A DNA stretch of 64,000 nt from Streptomyces parvus (GCF_014648875.1 NZ_BMRY01000004.1:615253-679252), one strand, 5' to 3'; numbered from the stretch's first letter, positions 7,473 through 16,287 are shown. Notes: a model not told the origin generated them from the sequence alone. Made by a program: numbers and translations.

Positions 7473-9083
7473 TTACGGGTGGAGTCGCGCTGTTCCTGCG
7501 GAGGGGGACGCGGACACGGCCGTCGCGAGCGACCGCGCGTCCAGGGGGCGGTAGGGGACGCCCAGAGCGTCCAGCCGGGCGGTGTGATGGCGCAGCCGCT
7601 CGACGAACCCCGGCCAGTCGCCGCGCCCGCCGGACCAGGAACGGTCGGCCAGCGCGCAGAGCCGGGGAAAGCTGAGGTACTCGATCTCCTTGGGGGTACG
7701 GGCGTACTCCGTCCACAGCTGGACCTGGGTCCCGAGCACCCGGGCCCGCTCCTCCTCCGGCCAGTCGTGCGGGGCCGGTTCGTAGCCGTGGACCGTGTGC
7801 AGCGGGACCGGCGCGCCGGGCTGCGCGACCGGCTCGGACGGGTCCGTGGACTGGGCGTAGTCGAGATAGGTCGCCCGGTGGTGCGCGGCGATCACCTGAT
7901 GGCCGCGGCGGGCGGCGGCCCGGGCGTGCGTGCCGTCGCGCCAGGTCATCACCGTGAACTCCGGGGGGAGTTCGGCGCCGTACTCGACCCAGCCGAGCGG
8001 GATCCGGCCGCGCTCCACCAGGAACGCCCCGATGCGGCCCATGAACCAGCCGTGCAGATCGGCCGGGCCCGCGAGCCCCAGGGCCGCCGCGCGTTCCCGG
8101 GCGGCCGGGCTGTCCTCCCACTCGGTGGTCGGGCACTCCTCGCCGCCGATGTGGATGTACGGCGACGGGAAGACGTCCATCACCTCCTCCAGCACGGCCC
8201 GGCAGAAGTCGAAGACCCCCTCGTGCACGCCGAGGGTCGTGTCGCACACCCCCCACCGGGTCCACACATCCAGTTGTCGTCCCGGGTGGTTGCCCAGCTC
8301 CGGGTAGGCGGCGAGCGCGGACCGTACATGGCCGGGCATCTCGATCTCCGGTACGACGGTGATCCCGCGCTCCGCCGCGTACCGCACCAGTCCCCTCAAC
8401 TCCGCCTTGGTGTAGTGGCCTTCGTGCGCCACCGCGTCGAAGTGCGCCCCGTCCGGACCGGTCGGGCCCTTCTGCGACCGGGCCCGCCGGGAGCCGACCG
8501 AGGTCAGCCGGGGGTAGGCGTCGACCGGCATCCGCCAGCCCTGGTCGTCGGTGAGGTGGAGGTGCAGGACGTTCAGCTTGTGCAGCGCCAACAGGTCCAC
8601 GTACCGGTGCAGATAGCCGATCGGCTGGAAGCGCCGCGCCACGTCCAGCATCGCCCCGCGCCACGGCCGGTCCGGTACGTCGGTGATCTCGACGCAGGGC
8701 AGCTCCCAGGAGCCGCCGCCCGCCACTCTGCCCGACAGGGCCTCGGCGGGCAGGAGTTGGCGGATCGTCTGGATGCCCCGGAGCAGCCCGGTGCGGTGGG
8801 CGGCGCGCAGCTGGAGCGCCTGCGGGGCGACCGTGAGCCCGTACCCCTCCTCGCCGAGGCCGCCGAGCCGGTCGTCCAGGGCGAGGACGACCCGGCCGTC
8901 GGGCGAGGGGGTGAGCGGCAGGCCCGCGGGGTGGCCGACCAGGGTGCGTAGCAGGTCAGCCGCCTGCTCCGCGCCCGGCAGCGCGCGGACGGTGGTTTCC
9001 CGGTCCAGGGTGAGCCGGCCGCCGAGCGAGGAGAGCTTGCCGGGGTGGGGGAGGAGGGAGGGGGCGGGGTGCGGTGCGGGCAC
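7473..9083 (-). CDS. GH20 beta-N-acetylhexosaminidase
   Basis: A 536-residue family 20 glycoside hydrolase that removes terminal GlcNAc or GalNAc. The N-terminal GH20b-like domain precedes a TIM barrel with KLNVLHLHLTDDQGWRMPVD and VVPEIEMPGH. The catalytic pair lies in YIHIGGEECPTTEW: the family usually has GGDE, so the first acid is Glu here. No signal peptide is evident, which suggests an intracellular enzyme acting on imported oligosaccharides. The GTG start at 9083 follows GGAG by 5 bases; a far upstream start would overlap the permease gene. It sits between the ABC permease genes and the GH16 gene. Confidence 0.87.
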   Translation of the reverse strand: MPAPHPAPSLLPHPGKLSSLGGRLTLDRETTVRALPGAEQAADLLRTLVGHPAGLPLTPSPDGRVVLALDDRLGGLGEEGYGLTVAPQALQLRAAHRTGLLRGIQTIRQLLPAEALSGRVAGGGSWELPCVEITDVPDRPWRGAMLDVARRFQPIGYLHRYVDLLALHKLNVLHLHLTDDQGWRMPVDAYPRLTSVGSRRARSQKGPTGPDGAHFDAVAHEGHYTKAELRGLVRYAAERGITVVPEIEMPGHVRSALAAYPELGNHPGRQLDVWTRWGVCDTTLGVHEGVFDFCRAVLEEVMDVFPSPYIHIGGEECPTTEWEDSPAARERAAALGLAGPADLHGWFMGRIGAFLVERGRIPLGWVEYGAELPPEFTVMTWRDGTHARAAARRGHQVIAAHHRATYLDYAQSTDPSEPVAQPGAPVPLHTVHGYEPAPHDWPEEERARVLGTQVQLWTEYARTPKEIEYLSFPRLCALADRSWSGGRGDWPGFVERLRHHTARLDALGVPYRPLDARSLATAVSASPSAGTARLHP

Positions 9084-9166
9084 GGGGACTCCGGATTCGG
9101 CTCGCGGGCAGGCGGACTGGCGGAGGGACGGGGTGGCACAGGGGGGCGAGCGGCGTTCTCCGCTGC

Positions 9167-10012
9167 TCAGCCCTTCACGGCACCGGCGGCGAAACCGGAC
9201 GTGACATGGCGCTGGAGCACCAGGAAGATCACCAGGGCGGGCAGTGCGAAGAGGGTGGAGGCGGCCATCGTGGCGCCCCAGTCGGTGCCGAAGGTGTTCT
9301 GGAAGGACGACAGCCAGACCGGCAGCGTCCGGTTGTCCTGCTGCTTGATGATCAGGAAGTTGGCGTAGGCGAACTCGTTCCAGGCGGTGATGAAGCCGAA
9401 CAGCGAGGTCGCCATCAGGCCCGGTGCCAGCAGCGGCATCGCCACCCGCCAGAACGCCCCGGTCCGGGTGCAGCCGTCGACCTGCGCCGCCTCTTCCAGC
9501 TCCGGCGGGATCGTCCCGATGAAGCCGCGCAGCACCACGACCGTGAACGGCAGCGTGATCATGAAGTAGATCAGCGTCAGCGTCGGCAGCCGGTCCAGCA
9601 TGTTCGTGTCCCGGGAGATGATGTAGATCGGGATGATCAGCGACTCCCAGGGCGCCATCTGCGCGATGAAGATCATCAGCATGAACTGCCGCCGGCCCCG
9701 CCACCGCAGCCGCGCCACGGCGTACGCCGCGCCCAGCGCCACCAGCAGCGCCAGCAGGACCGCCCCCAGCGTGACCAGGATGCTGTTGCGCCAGAACAGG
9801 GCGAACCCGTCGGCGTCCACGGCCCGTTGGAAGTGGTCGAGGGTCCAGGTGTGCGGGAAGAGCTGCGGGTCGGCGGACTGGATGTCCTTGGACGGCTTGA
9901 AGGCCGTGGAGATCATCCAGTACACGGGGAAGAGGCAGACCGCGACGGTCACGGCGGCGGCGAGGTGCAGCGGGAGGCGGCGAAGACGCGGGCGTACGGT
10001 ACGGGTGCTCAT
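9167..10012 (-). CDS. ABC sugar transporter permease (MalG-like)
   Basis: A 281-residue inner-membrane permease with about six hydrophobic segments. The EAA loop typical of carbohydrate CUT1 permeases is visible (EEAAQVDGCTRTGAFWRVAMPLLAPG). The ATG overlaps the stop of the upstream permease as ATGA, so the two are translationally coupled partners of a heterodimeric channel. No ATPase gene is present in the operon; CUT1 systems of streptomycetes often share a common ATPase such as MsiK. The substrate is probably an oligosaccharide released by the GH16/GH20 enzymes. Confidence 0.9.
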   Translation of the reverse strand: MSTRTVRPRLRRLPLHLAAAVTVAVCLFPVYWMISTAFKPSKDIQSADPQLFPHTWTLDHFQRAVDADGFALFWRNSILVTLGAVLLALLVALGAAYAVARLRWRGRRQFMLMIFIAQMAPWESLIIPIYIISRDTNMLDRLPTLTLIYFMITLPFTVVVLRGFIGTIPPELEEAAQVDGCTRTGAFWRVAMPLLAPGLMATSLFGFITAWNEFAYANFLIIKQQDNRTLPVWLSSFQNTFGTDWGATMAASTLFALPALVIFLVLQRHVTSGFAAGAVKG

Positions 10013-11001
10013 CGGGTCTCGTCCTCCTGGCGGAGCATCTGGCGGAAGTAGAGGACGAGCACCCCGGACATCAGGACCACGGTGACCATCGAGGCGGCGG
10101 AACCGAGGTCGTACCGCTGGCTGGAGAGCGCGGTCTGCACGGCGTGGACCGGCAGGATCGTCGTGGCGTCGCCCGGCCCGCCCCGGGTCATCACCCAGAT
10201 CTGGACGAACGCCTTGAACGTCCAGATCACCTCCAGCGACACCACCAGCAGGAAGATCGGCCGCAGGATCGGGAAGGTGACCGAGCGGAAGATCCGCCCC
10301 GCGCCCGCCCCGTCCAGCCGCGCCGACTCGTACAGCTCGGGGGAGACGGTCGTCAGCGCTGAGTACAGGGTGATCGCGGCGAACGGCACCGACTGCCACA
10401 CGATCAGCGTCACCAGGATCGCGAAGGCCGCGGTGCCGTTGGCGAACCACGGATAGCGGTCGAAGGAGTCGAGGCCGAGCGAGGTCAGCGACCAGTTGAC
10501 GATGCCGAACTCCGAGTGGAAGAGCCACTGGAAGACGGTGGTCGCGGCGACCACCGGCATCGCCCAGGCCAGCACCAGCGAGCACAGCACCACCGTGCGC
10601 CCGATCCGGCCCAGCCGCTCCACCATCAGGGCGACCAGGGTGGCGATCACCATGATCAGGACGACGTTGACGGCCATGAACAGGAACGTGCGGCGGACCA
10701 CCTCCCAGAACCGTGGGTCCGTCAGCAGCGTCCGGTAGTTCCGCAGGCCGACGAAGTCCGCGTCACCGGCGATCAGCTGCCGCAGCCGGAAGTCCTGGAA
10801 CGAGATCAGGACGGCCCGCACCAGCGGGTAGACCAGTAGATAGAGCATGCCGCCGACGGCGGGGGCGACGAGAGCGTACGGCCAGAGCTCCTGCGCTCTG
10901 CCCGTTCCCCTGCGCCGGGGCGGGGACGTGCGTGCGGCGAGGCGCGGGGCCGGGCGTCGCCGGGGGGTGCTGGGTGCGGTCCGTTGGCCGACGACCGGCA
11001 C
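10009..11001 (-). CDS. ABC sugar transporter permease (MalF-like)
   Basis: A 330-residue membrane permease with an Arg/Pro-rich cytoplasmic N-terminus of about 40 residues, six or so membrane segments and the EAA loop YESARLDGAGAGRIFRSVTFP. It lies 42 bases downstream of the binding-protein gene and overlaps the next permease gene by 4 bases. The gene order binding protein, MalF-type, MalG-type is standard for CUT1 importers. Confidence 0.9.
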   Translation of the reverse strand: MPVVGQRTAPSTPRRRPAPRLAARTSPPRRRGTGRAQELWPYALVAPAVGGMLYLLVYPLVRAVLISFQDFRLRQLIAGDADFVGLRNYRTLLTDPRFWEVVRRTFLFMAVNVVLIMVIATLVALMVERLGRIGRTVVLCSLVLAWAMPVVAATTVFQWLFHSEFGIVNWSLTSLGLDSFDRYPWFANGTAAFAILVTLIVWQSVPFAAITLYSALTTVSPELYESARLDGAGAGRIFRSVTFPILRPIFLLVVSLEVIWTFKAFVQIWVMTRGGPGDATTILPVHAVQTALSSQRYDLGSAASMVTVVLMSGVLVLYFRQMLRQEDETR

Positions 11002-11043
11002 GGCGCGCCTCCTTTCTCGGAGCCGGGAGAGGGCGGATCGGGG

Positions 11044-12312
11044 TCAGGAGCCGGCGTTCATGGCCCGGGTGATGTCCTGCGAGGCCTTCGCCGCCTCCTT
11101 CGCCGGATCACCTCCGGTGAGCACGGCCGTCATGTAGTCCTTGATCGGGTTCTCCGCCTCGACCGCCGCCCAGCCCGGGGTGTTGGGCGTGGCGTGACCG
11201 TTGGCCGCGCCGACCGCCATCGCGGCGGCCCCCGGGTCTTCGGCCACGGCGGAGGCCAGCGAGGTCCGGTTCGGTACGTAGCTCATGGCGACGGCGAGCT
11301 TCTTCTGCCAGGTGTCCCCGGTCAGCTCCTTGATGAAGGTGACCGCCTCGTCGGGGTGGGCCGCGGCGGCCGGCACGACCAGGTCGGAGCCGCCGGTGAA
11401 GACCGCCCCCGGGGTGTCCGCCGTCTTGCCCGGGATCGGGAAGAAGGCGAGCTTGCCCTTGAGTTCGGGGTTGTTCTCCGCGATGACGTTGGCCCCGCCC
11501 GGGGTGGAGATGACCTGGGCCACCTTGCCCTGGGCCATCACCTCGGCCTGCGGCGGGTCGTCCTCGTCGGAGTCCTTGGGGCCCTTGCCGAGCGCCTGGA
11601 GCTGCTCGTAGAACTCCATGCCGCGCAGCGCCTCCGGGGTGTCCAGCGCGCCGGACCACTTCCCGCCGGACTCGGCTGCGAGGTCGCCGCCCTCGTCCCA
11701 GATGAACCCGGCCAGCGCGTACCACATCTGTCCCGGCAGGTAGATGCCCTGCGTGCCGCCCCTGTTGAGCTTCGCCGTGGCGTCGATCCACTGCTCGCGG
11801 GTCTTGATCCCCGCCGCGTCGACGCCCGCCTTCTCGAAGAGGTCGGTGCGGTAGATGATCACCCGGTTCGCCGCGTAGTACGGGATGCCGTACTGCTTGC
11901 CCTCGTACGAGCCCGGCTCGGCCAGGCCCCTCAGCCAGTCGTCGCCGTTCAGCTCGTCCTTGCGGTCGCTGAGGTCGAGCAGCCCGCCGCTCTCCGCGTA
12001 CTGGGCCACCTGGGTGTTGCCCGCCTCGATGACGTCCGGGGCGTCGTTGCTGGCCAGGGCGGCGGTGATCTTCTGGCCGATCCCGTCCCACTCCTGGATC
12101 TGGATCTTCACGTCGATCGTCGGGTGGCGTTTCTCGAAGTCCGCGGTGAACTCCTTCTGGAACTGGGCCGAGACGCTGTCGCGCATCAGCCACACATCCA
12201 CCGTCGTCGGGCCGTCCCCGTTTCCGGAGTCCGGCCCGGACGACGGACCACAGGCACTGAGCGCGGCGGTCAGGACGAGCACGGACCCACCGGCGAGCAA
12301 GCGGTACTTCAC
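11044..12312 (-). CDS. Sugar-binding lipoprotein of the ABC importer
   Basis: A 422-residue family 1 extracellular solute-binding protein. The signal peptide ends in the lipobox LSAC (Cys at residue 21), so the mature protein is anchored to the outer face of the membrane. The VDVWLMRDSVSAQFQKEFTA and TPGGANVIAENN regions fit CUT1 oligosaccharide binders. It is the first gene of the five-gene operon (binding protein, two permeases, GH20, GH16) and is divergent from the GntR gene. The ligand is probably an oligosaccharide related to the GH20 substrate, which is inference from context. Confidence 0.9.
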   Translation of the reverse strand: MKYRLLAGGSVLVLTAALSACGPSSGPDSGNGDGPTTVDVWLMRDSVSAQFQKEFTADFEKRHPTIDVKIQIQEWDGIGQKITAALASNDAPDVIEAGNTQVAQYAESGGLLDLSDRKDELNGDDWLRGLAEPGSYEGKQYGIPYYAANRVIIYRTDLFEKAGVDAAGIKTREQWIDATAKLNRGGTQGIYLPGQMWYALAGFIWDEGGDLAAESGGKWSGALDTPEALRGMEFYEQLQALGKGPKDSDEDDPPQAEVMAQGKVAQVISTPGGANVIAENNPELKGKLAFFPIPGKTADTPGAVFTGGSDLVVPAAAAHPDEAVTFIKELTGDTWQKKLAVAMSYVPNRTSLASAVAEDPGAAAMAVGAANGHATPNTPGWAAVEAENPIKDYMTAVLTGGDPAKEAAKASQDITRAMNAGS

Positions 12313-12362
12313 GGTTCACCTCGGAAGCAGAATGGATCGGACGGACCTGACGAGGCCTGACC

Positions 12363-12537
12363 ACCTGACCAGTGAGGCTCACTGGACAGCTTGCCTCTCG
12401 GTGGTGGATGAAGGTGGCATAGACCAATGAGGCCGTCAACCCCTCGCGTAAGAAGGGAATTTGGTGATCTGTGCGTAACGAGATCGCTTATGCGTTCCAG
12501 GGGAGGCGCTACACTTCACCTGACCAGCAGGCCAGTT
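12363..12537. promoter_or_regulatory. Candidate GntR operators between the importer and gntR
   Basis: CCAGTGA-GGC-TCACTGG (12369-12385) is a perfect 7-bp inverted repeat upstream of the binding-protein gene. The 10-bp word ACCTGACCAG occurs at 12363-12372 and again at about 12518-12527, the latter just before the gntR start. The shared half-site GACCAG on both sides fits one regulator controlling both divergent promoters. The assignment to the adjacent GntR protein is inferred. Confidence 0.5.
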
Positions 12538-12593
12538 GGGGTGGCGGGATGGTCAACTGGTAAGGGGAAAGTCGGCCGCCGGGAGGGGAGACC

Positions 12594-13433
12594 ATGGACG
12601 CGGACGTGCCGGGGACGGTGCTCAAGCGGGAGCGGACCCGCGATGCCGTACTGGAGCTGATCGAGTCGCGCAGCCCCGGGGACGCCATCCCCTCCGAGCG
12701 CGCCCTGTGCGCCCTGCTCGGCGTCTCCCGGCCCACGGTGCGCGCCGCGGTCGACGAGCTGGTCGCCGCCGGACTCCTGGTGCGCGAGCACGGCCGGGGC
12801 ATGTTCGTCGCCCCCGCGAAGATCACCCAGGAGCTGGTCGCCGGGGACCGGGCGCTCGGCGTGCCGCAGGCGGCGGGGGCCTGGTCGAGCCGGCTGCTGG
12901 AGTTCACCACGCTCCAGGCGGGGGCCCGGGTCGGCCGCAAGCTGCGCATGTCACCGGCCGCCGAGATCGTCTACGTGGCGCGGCTGCGGCTGGTCGACGG
13001 CGCGCCGATGGCCATCGAGCATCTGCATATCCGGGCGGAGCTGGTGCCGGGACTCAGCGCCCAGGAGCTGGAGAGCGGCGACCTGTACGAGCATCTGCGG
13101 GCCACCCACGGCGTGCACGTCCACGAGGCGGTCCAGGCGATCGAGCCCACCGTCGTCACCCGCGCCGAGGCCGGACTGCTCGACGTCCCGGAGCTGTCCC
13201 CGGCGCTGCTCTTCGAACGGCTGACCTCCGACACCACGGGCCGTCCGGTGGAGTACGTCCACTCACTCTACCGGGGCGACCGCTACCGGATCGTCTCCCG
13301 GCTCGCGCTCGGCCCGGCGGCCGAGGTCGCCCCCGACCTGGAGGGACACCACCCGGGCATCCCGCCCGGCGACTTCGCCCACGGCGACGCCATCACCTCC
13401 TCGACCAGGGGGGACATCCAGGCGGGCGGCTGA
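12594..13433 (+). CDS. GntR/HutC-family regulator
   Basis: A 279-residue regulator with an N-terminal winged helix (AIPSERALCALLGVSRPTVR, residues about 30-50) and a C-terminal UTRA ligand domain (LRLVDGAPMAIEHLHI, FERLTSDTTGRPVEYVHSLY). HutC-type GntR proteins usually bind phosphorylated sugars or similar small ligands. It is divergent from the importer operon across a 281-base region that contains the candidate operators, so it most likely represses that operon until a sugar-derived effector appears. The C-terminal 35 residues are low-complexity and probably disordered. Confidence 0.88.
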   Translation: MDADVPGTVLKRERTRDAVLELIESRSPGDAIPSERALCALLGVSRPTVRAAVDELVAAGLLVREHGRGMFVAPAKITQELVAGDRALGVPQAAGAWSSRLLEFTTLQAGARVGRKLRMSPAAEIVYVARLRLVDGAPMAIEHLHIRAELVPGLSAQELESGDLYEHLRATHGVHVHEAVQAIEPTVVTRAEAGLLDVPELSPALLFERLTSDTTGRPVEYVHSLYRGDRYRIVSRLALGPAAEVAPDLEGHHPGIPPGDFAHGDAITSSTRGDIQAGG

Positions 13434-13570
13434 TCGCCCGTCATCCGGCGGCAGTTGCCGACGTTGCGCAGGGTGCAACTCATGTTGCACCTCTTGCCGT
13501 GCGGGCGTCGACGGGGTCAGGGTGGCGGACGCATCCGAAGCCGCCGCCCCCCACACCCGAGGTGCCTCGC

Positions 13571-14809
13571 ATGAAGCCGTCCCGCCACCCGGCAACCCAC
13601 CCGTCCTCCGGCCCCGAACGCCCCGCTCCCGCGCCCGGCCTCCCCGCCCTCCCCGGCCGCCGGGGCTTCCTCGGCGGTCTGCTGGCCACCGCCGCCGCGG
13701 CAGCCGCGGGACCCGCCCTCGCCGCCCCCGCCCACGCCTCGGCCCGTCCGGCCGCCGCGCCCTCCCCGCGCGCCACCCGCCCGCTGCTCCTCGGCACGTA
13801 CACCTCCGAGGCGGGAGGCGGCACCGGCATCGGCACCGCCACGTACGACACGGCCACCGGCGCCATCACTCCGGGCCCCGTGATCACCGGCGTCGACAAC
13901 CCCTCCTACCTGGCCCTCCACCCCTCCGGCTCCACCGTCTATGCGGTCGCCGAGCAGGACCCGGGCGCGGTCACCGCCGTGCGGCTCGCGCCGGACGGAA
14001 CGTACGAGGTGCTCGGCAGCCGTCCCACCGGCGGCTCCGGGACCACCCACCTCTCCGTCCACCCCTCCGGGCGCTGGCTGCTGAGCGCGGACTACGGCTC
14101 CGGCAGCGTCGCCGTGCACCCGATCACCGAGGACGGCTCGCTGGGCGAGCGCAGCGACCTGGTCACCCACAGCTCGCCGCCGCCCGGACCCGGCCAGGGC
14201 GGGCCGCACGCCCACCAGATCGTCACCGCCCCCGACGGAGGCCATGTCCTCGCCGTCGACCTGGGCACCGACACCGTGTACACATACGCACTCGACGAGT
14301 CCGCCGGGACGCTCACCGAGGTCTCCCGAGCCGCCCTGGCCCCCGGCTCCGGCCCCCGCCACCTGGCCTTCCACCCCGGCGGGCGCTCCGCCTACCTGGC
14401 CTGCGAGCTGGACGACACGCTGGTCGTCTGCGCGTACGACCCCGCCACCGGCGCCCTCACCCCGGGGCCCGGCCAGTCCACCGGCACGGGATCCGGCACC
14501 AGCTATCCCGCCCAGCCGGTCGTCACCGGCGACGGGGCGTACGTCTACCTCGCCAACCGGGGCCCCAACAGCCTCACCCGTTACGCCGTGGAAAACGACG
14601 GGGCGGCCGTTCGGCTGCTGGACACCGTGCCCGTCGGCGGCGACTGGCCCCGGCAGCTCGCCCTGTCCCCGGACAGCTCCCTTCTCTTCGCCGCCAACCA
14701 GCGCTCTTCCACCGTCACCGTCTTCCGCGTCGGCCCCGACGGCTCCCTCACCGCCGTCGGCGACCCCTTCCCCGCCCCGGTCGCGGTCTGCGTCCTGCCG
14801 CTCCCGTGA
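13571..14809 (+). CDS. Tat-secreted lactonase-family seven-bladed beta-propeller
   Basis: A 412-residue protein of the 3-carboxymuconate cyclase / 6-phosphogluconolactonase-like propeller family. A twin-arginine signal is seen in GRRGFLGGLLATAAAAAAGP, preceded by a Pro-rich stretch. Propeller strands recur (LLLGTYTSEAGGGTGIGTA, YLALHPSGSTVYAVAEQ, HLSVHPSGRWLLSADYGSG, PRQLALSPDSSLLFAANQ). Secretion after folding argues for an extracytoplasmic role, so a cytoplasmic phosphogluconolactonase function is unlikely; the real substrate is unknown. The ATG follows GAGGTG. It is 137 bases after gntR and may be an independent unit. Confidence 0.82.
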   Translation: MKPSRHPATHPSSGPERPAPAPGLPALPGRRGFLGGLLATAAAAAAGPALAAPAHASARPAAAPSPRATRPLLLGTYTSEAGGGTGIGTATYDTATGAITPGPVITGVDNPSYLALHPSGSTVYAVAEQDPGAVTAVRLAPDGTYEVLGSRPTGGSGTTHLSVHPSGRWLLSADYGSGSVAVHPITEDGSLGERSDLVTHSSPPPGPGQGGPHAHQIVTAPDGGHVLAVDLGTDTVYTYALDESAGTLTEVSRAALAPGSGPRHLAFHPGGRSAYLACELDDTLVVCAYDPATGALTPGPGQSTGTGSGTSYPAQPVVTGDGAYVYLANRGPNSLTRYAVENDGAAVRLLDTVPVGGDWPRQLALSPDSSLLFAANQRSSTVTVFRVGPDGSLTAVGDPFPAPVAVCVLPLP

Positions 14810-14919
14810 CCACCCCCGTACGGGGCCCCGCGCACACCGGGGGCGGGGCCCCGGAGAGCGGTTACAGTCGTGGCCGAGCCGCGCGCCCGCACCCGCGGCG
14901 AGGACATCAGGGAGGCACA

Positions 14920-15171
14920 GTGCGCTTGAGGGTGGAATTCACCACCGAGCCCTTCGATCTCGACGAGGCGCCCACCCACGCCGTGGTGGCCCGGGAGGTG
15001 ATCCAGGGCGCCGAGCTGGACGCCGTCGACGTCGGCCCCTTCGGCAACACCGCGGAAGGGGGAGCGGACGAGGTGCTCACCGCCGTGGACTCCCTGCTGC
15101 GCCGGACCCTGGCCTCGGGTGCCACCCGGGTCTCGCTCCAGGTGAACGTGATCGAGGAGGAGATCCGGTGA
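14920..15171 (+). CDS. Small protein of the MTH1187/YkoF thiamine-binding type
   Basis: An 83-residue protein starting at GTG, 6 bases after GGGAGG. Its pattern, a first strand RVEFTTEPF, a helix THAVVAREVIQGAEL, the turn VDVGPFGNTAEG, a second helix DEVLTAVDSLLRRTLASGA and a last strand RVSLQVNVIEEE, matches the ferredoxin-like fold of MTH1187-family thiamine-binding proteins. The next gene starts inside its stop codon (GTGA), so the two are coupled. Gcl in this regulon needs thiamine diphosphate, which is an attractive but unproven link. The family call rests on pattern only. Confidence 0.5.
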   Translation: MRLRVEFTTEPFDLDEAPTHAVVAREVIQGAELDAVDVGPFGNTAEGGADEVLTAVDSLLRRTLASGATRVSLQVNVIEEEIR

Positions 15172-15566
15172 CCGAATCCGCCGATAACGTTCCGGTCACC
15201 GTCGACCACCCCTTCGTATCGGCCGTCAAGCCGCTCGTCGACGCGATGGGCGCCGAGCTGCTGGGCCCCGAGCAGGCTCAGCCGGACGACGTGGTGCTCG
15301 CCTGGGAGGGCCAGGACGTCATAGCCGTACGCCTGCCCCAGCTCTCCGACTCGCTGGACCACATCCTCGCCGCGATGGAGCGACGGCACGGGATGCCGCT
15401 CTCCGACCTGGACCGCAAGGCCAAGCAGAGCGTCGTCCGGACCCTGGAGGCACGCGGTGCCTTCTCGGTGCGGCACGGGGTGGAGACCGTGGCCGGCGCC
15501 CTGGGCGTATCCCGGTTCACCGTGTACAACTACCTGAACCGGGAACATACGGCCAAGGGTGAGTAG
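15168..15566 (+). CDS. HTH regulator with a YheO/DauR-type C-terminal domain
   Basis: A 132-residue protein. The C-terminal 60 residues (DLDRKAKQSVVRTLEARGAF, then VETVAGALGVSRFTVYNYLN) match the YheO/DauR-type helix-turn-helix. The N-terminal 65 residues are not the PAS-like domain of full-length YheO proteins and are shorter, so the effector module is unlike that family. The GTG start overlaps the stop of the small thiamine-binding-type gene. It lies just upstream of, and separated by a terminator from, the uric acid operon. A role in purine control is possible from position but not shown. Confidence 0.7.
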   Translation: MTESADNVPVTVDHPFVSAVKPLVDAMGAELLGPEQAQPDDVVLAWEGQDVIAVRLPQLSDSLDHILAAMERRHGMPLSDLDRKAKQSVVRTLEARGAFSVRHGVETVAGALGVSRFTVYNYLNREHTAKGE

Positions 15567-15592
15567 TTGGCCGAACCCGCCGAACACACAGG

Positions 15593-15626
15593 AAAGCCGC
15601 CGTCCGCATGCCGGGACGGCGGCTTT
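15593..15626 (+). terminator. Rho-independent terminator before the uric acid operon
   Basis: A perfect 13-bp stem AAAGCCGCCGTCC / GGACGGCGGCTTT (15593-15605, 15614-15626) with an 8-base loop, followed by CTTCTT. It separates the HTH gene from the promoter of the OHCU decarboxylase operon. Confidence 0.85.
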
Positions 15627-15642
15627 CTTCGTTCGCGATATT

Positions 15643-15657
15643 TCAACAAAGTGTTGA
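15643..15657 (+). promoter_or_regulatory. IclR/AllR-type palindrome before the uric acid operon
   Basis: TCAACA-AAG-TGTTGA is a perfect 6+3+6 palindrome, 73 bases upstream of the OHCU decarboxylase start. It has the same half-sites as the element before catalase (3770-3784). Confidence 0.6.
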
Positions 15658-15730
15658 CGTCGTGTTGCGGAGGGCGTTAGCTATCCGCAGCCCGAACAAC
15701 GCACAGCGAAAAACAGCCACGGAGGCTCCC

Positions 15731-16267
15731 GTGACTTCGAGCTCCACACCGGGCCTCACCCGGTTCAACACCCTGGCGGACGGCGAGGCCACCCCCGCAC
15801 TGCACGAGGTGTGTGCCAGTGCGACCTGGGGAAACAGCATCCTCGCCGGGCGTCCGTACGCCACCGAAGAAGCCCTGCTCTCCGCGAGCGACGCCGCCAT
15901 GGCGACGCTCACCGCGGAGGATCTGGCCGATGCGATGGCCGGCCACCCGCCGATCGGCCGCCCGAAGCCCGGCGACCCGACCTCCTCCCGTGAGCAGCGG
16001 GGGATGGCCGGCGCCTCCGAGGAGCTCAAGACCGAGATGCTCGAACTGAACCTGGCCTACCAGGAGCGGTTCGGACATGTCTTCCTGATCTGCGCCACCG
16101 GCGCCACCGGTGAGCAGATGCGCGACGCGGTGAAGTCCCGGATCGGGAACTCGCCCGAGCAGGAGCAGGAGATCGTGCGCACCGAACTGGGCAAGATCAA
16201 CCGCATCCGGCTGACCCGTCTCGTGACGGAGGCCCTCGCAGAGGACGCCCCCGCACAGGACTCTTGA
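15731..16267 (+). CDS. 2-oxo-4-hydroxy-4-carboxy-5-ureidoimidazoline (OHCU) decarboxylase
   Basis: A 178-residue enzyme for the third step of urate breakdown: OHCU to S-allantoin plus CO2. It opens with LTRFNTLADGEATPAL and carries the family active site AGHPPIGRP (catalytic His), a downstream SSREQRG (Glu), and the ALNLAYQERFGHVFLICATG-like segment ELNLAYQERFGHVFLICATG. The GTG at 15731 follows GGAGG by 5 bases; an upstream in-frame ATG lies inside the terminator and is rejected. It is the first gene of the operon OHCU decarboxylase - HIU hydrolase - uricase. Confidence 0.92.
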   Translation: MTSSSTPGLTRFNTLADGEATPALHEVCASATWGNSILAGRPYATEEALLSASDAAMATLTAEDLADAMAGHPPIGRPKPGDPTSSREQRGMAGASEELKTEMLELNLAYQERFGHVFLICATGATGEQMRDAVKSRIGNSPEQEQEIVRTELGKINRIRLTRLVTEALAEDAPAQDS

Positions 16268-16287
16268 GATCTAGGAGAGTGACGGTC

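Noticed and set aside
9084..9704. Upstream extension of the GH20 gene
   Set aside because: It would overlap the permease gene and has a shadow-like composition. GTG 9083 has a good ribosome site and matches the domain start.
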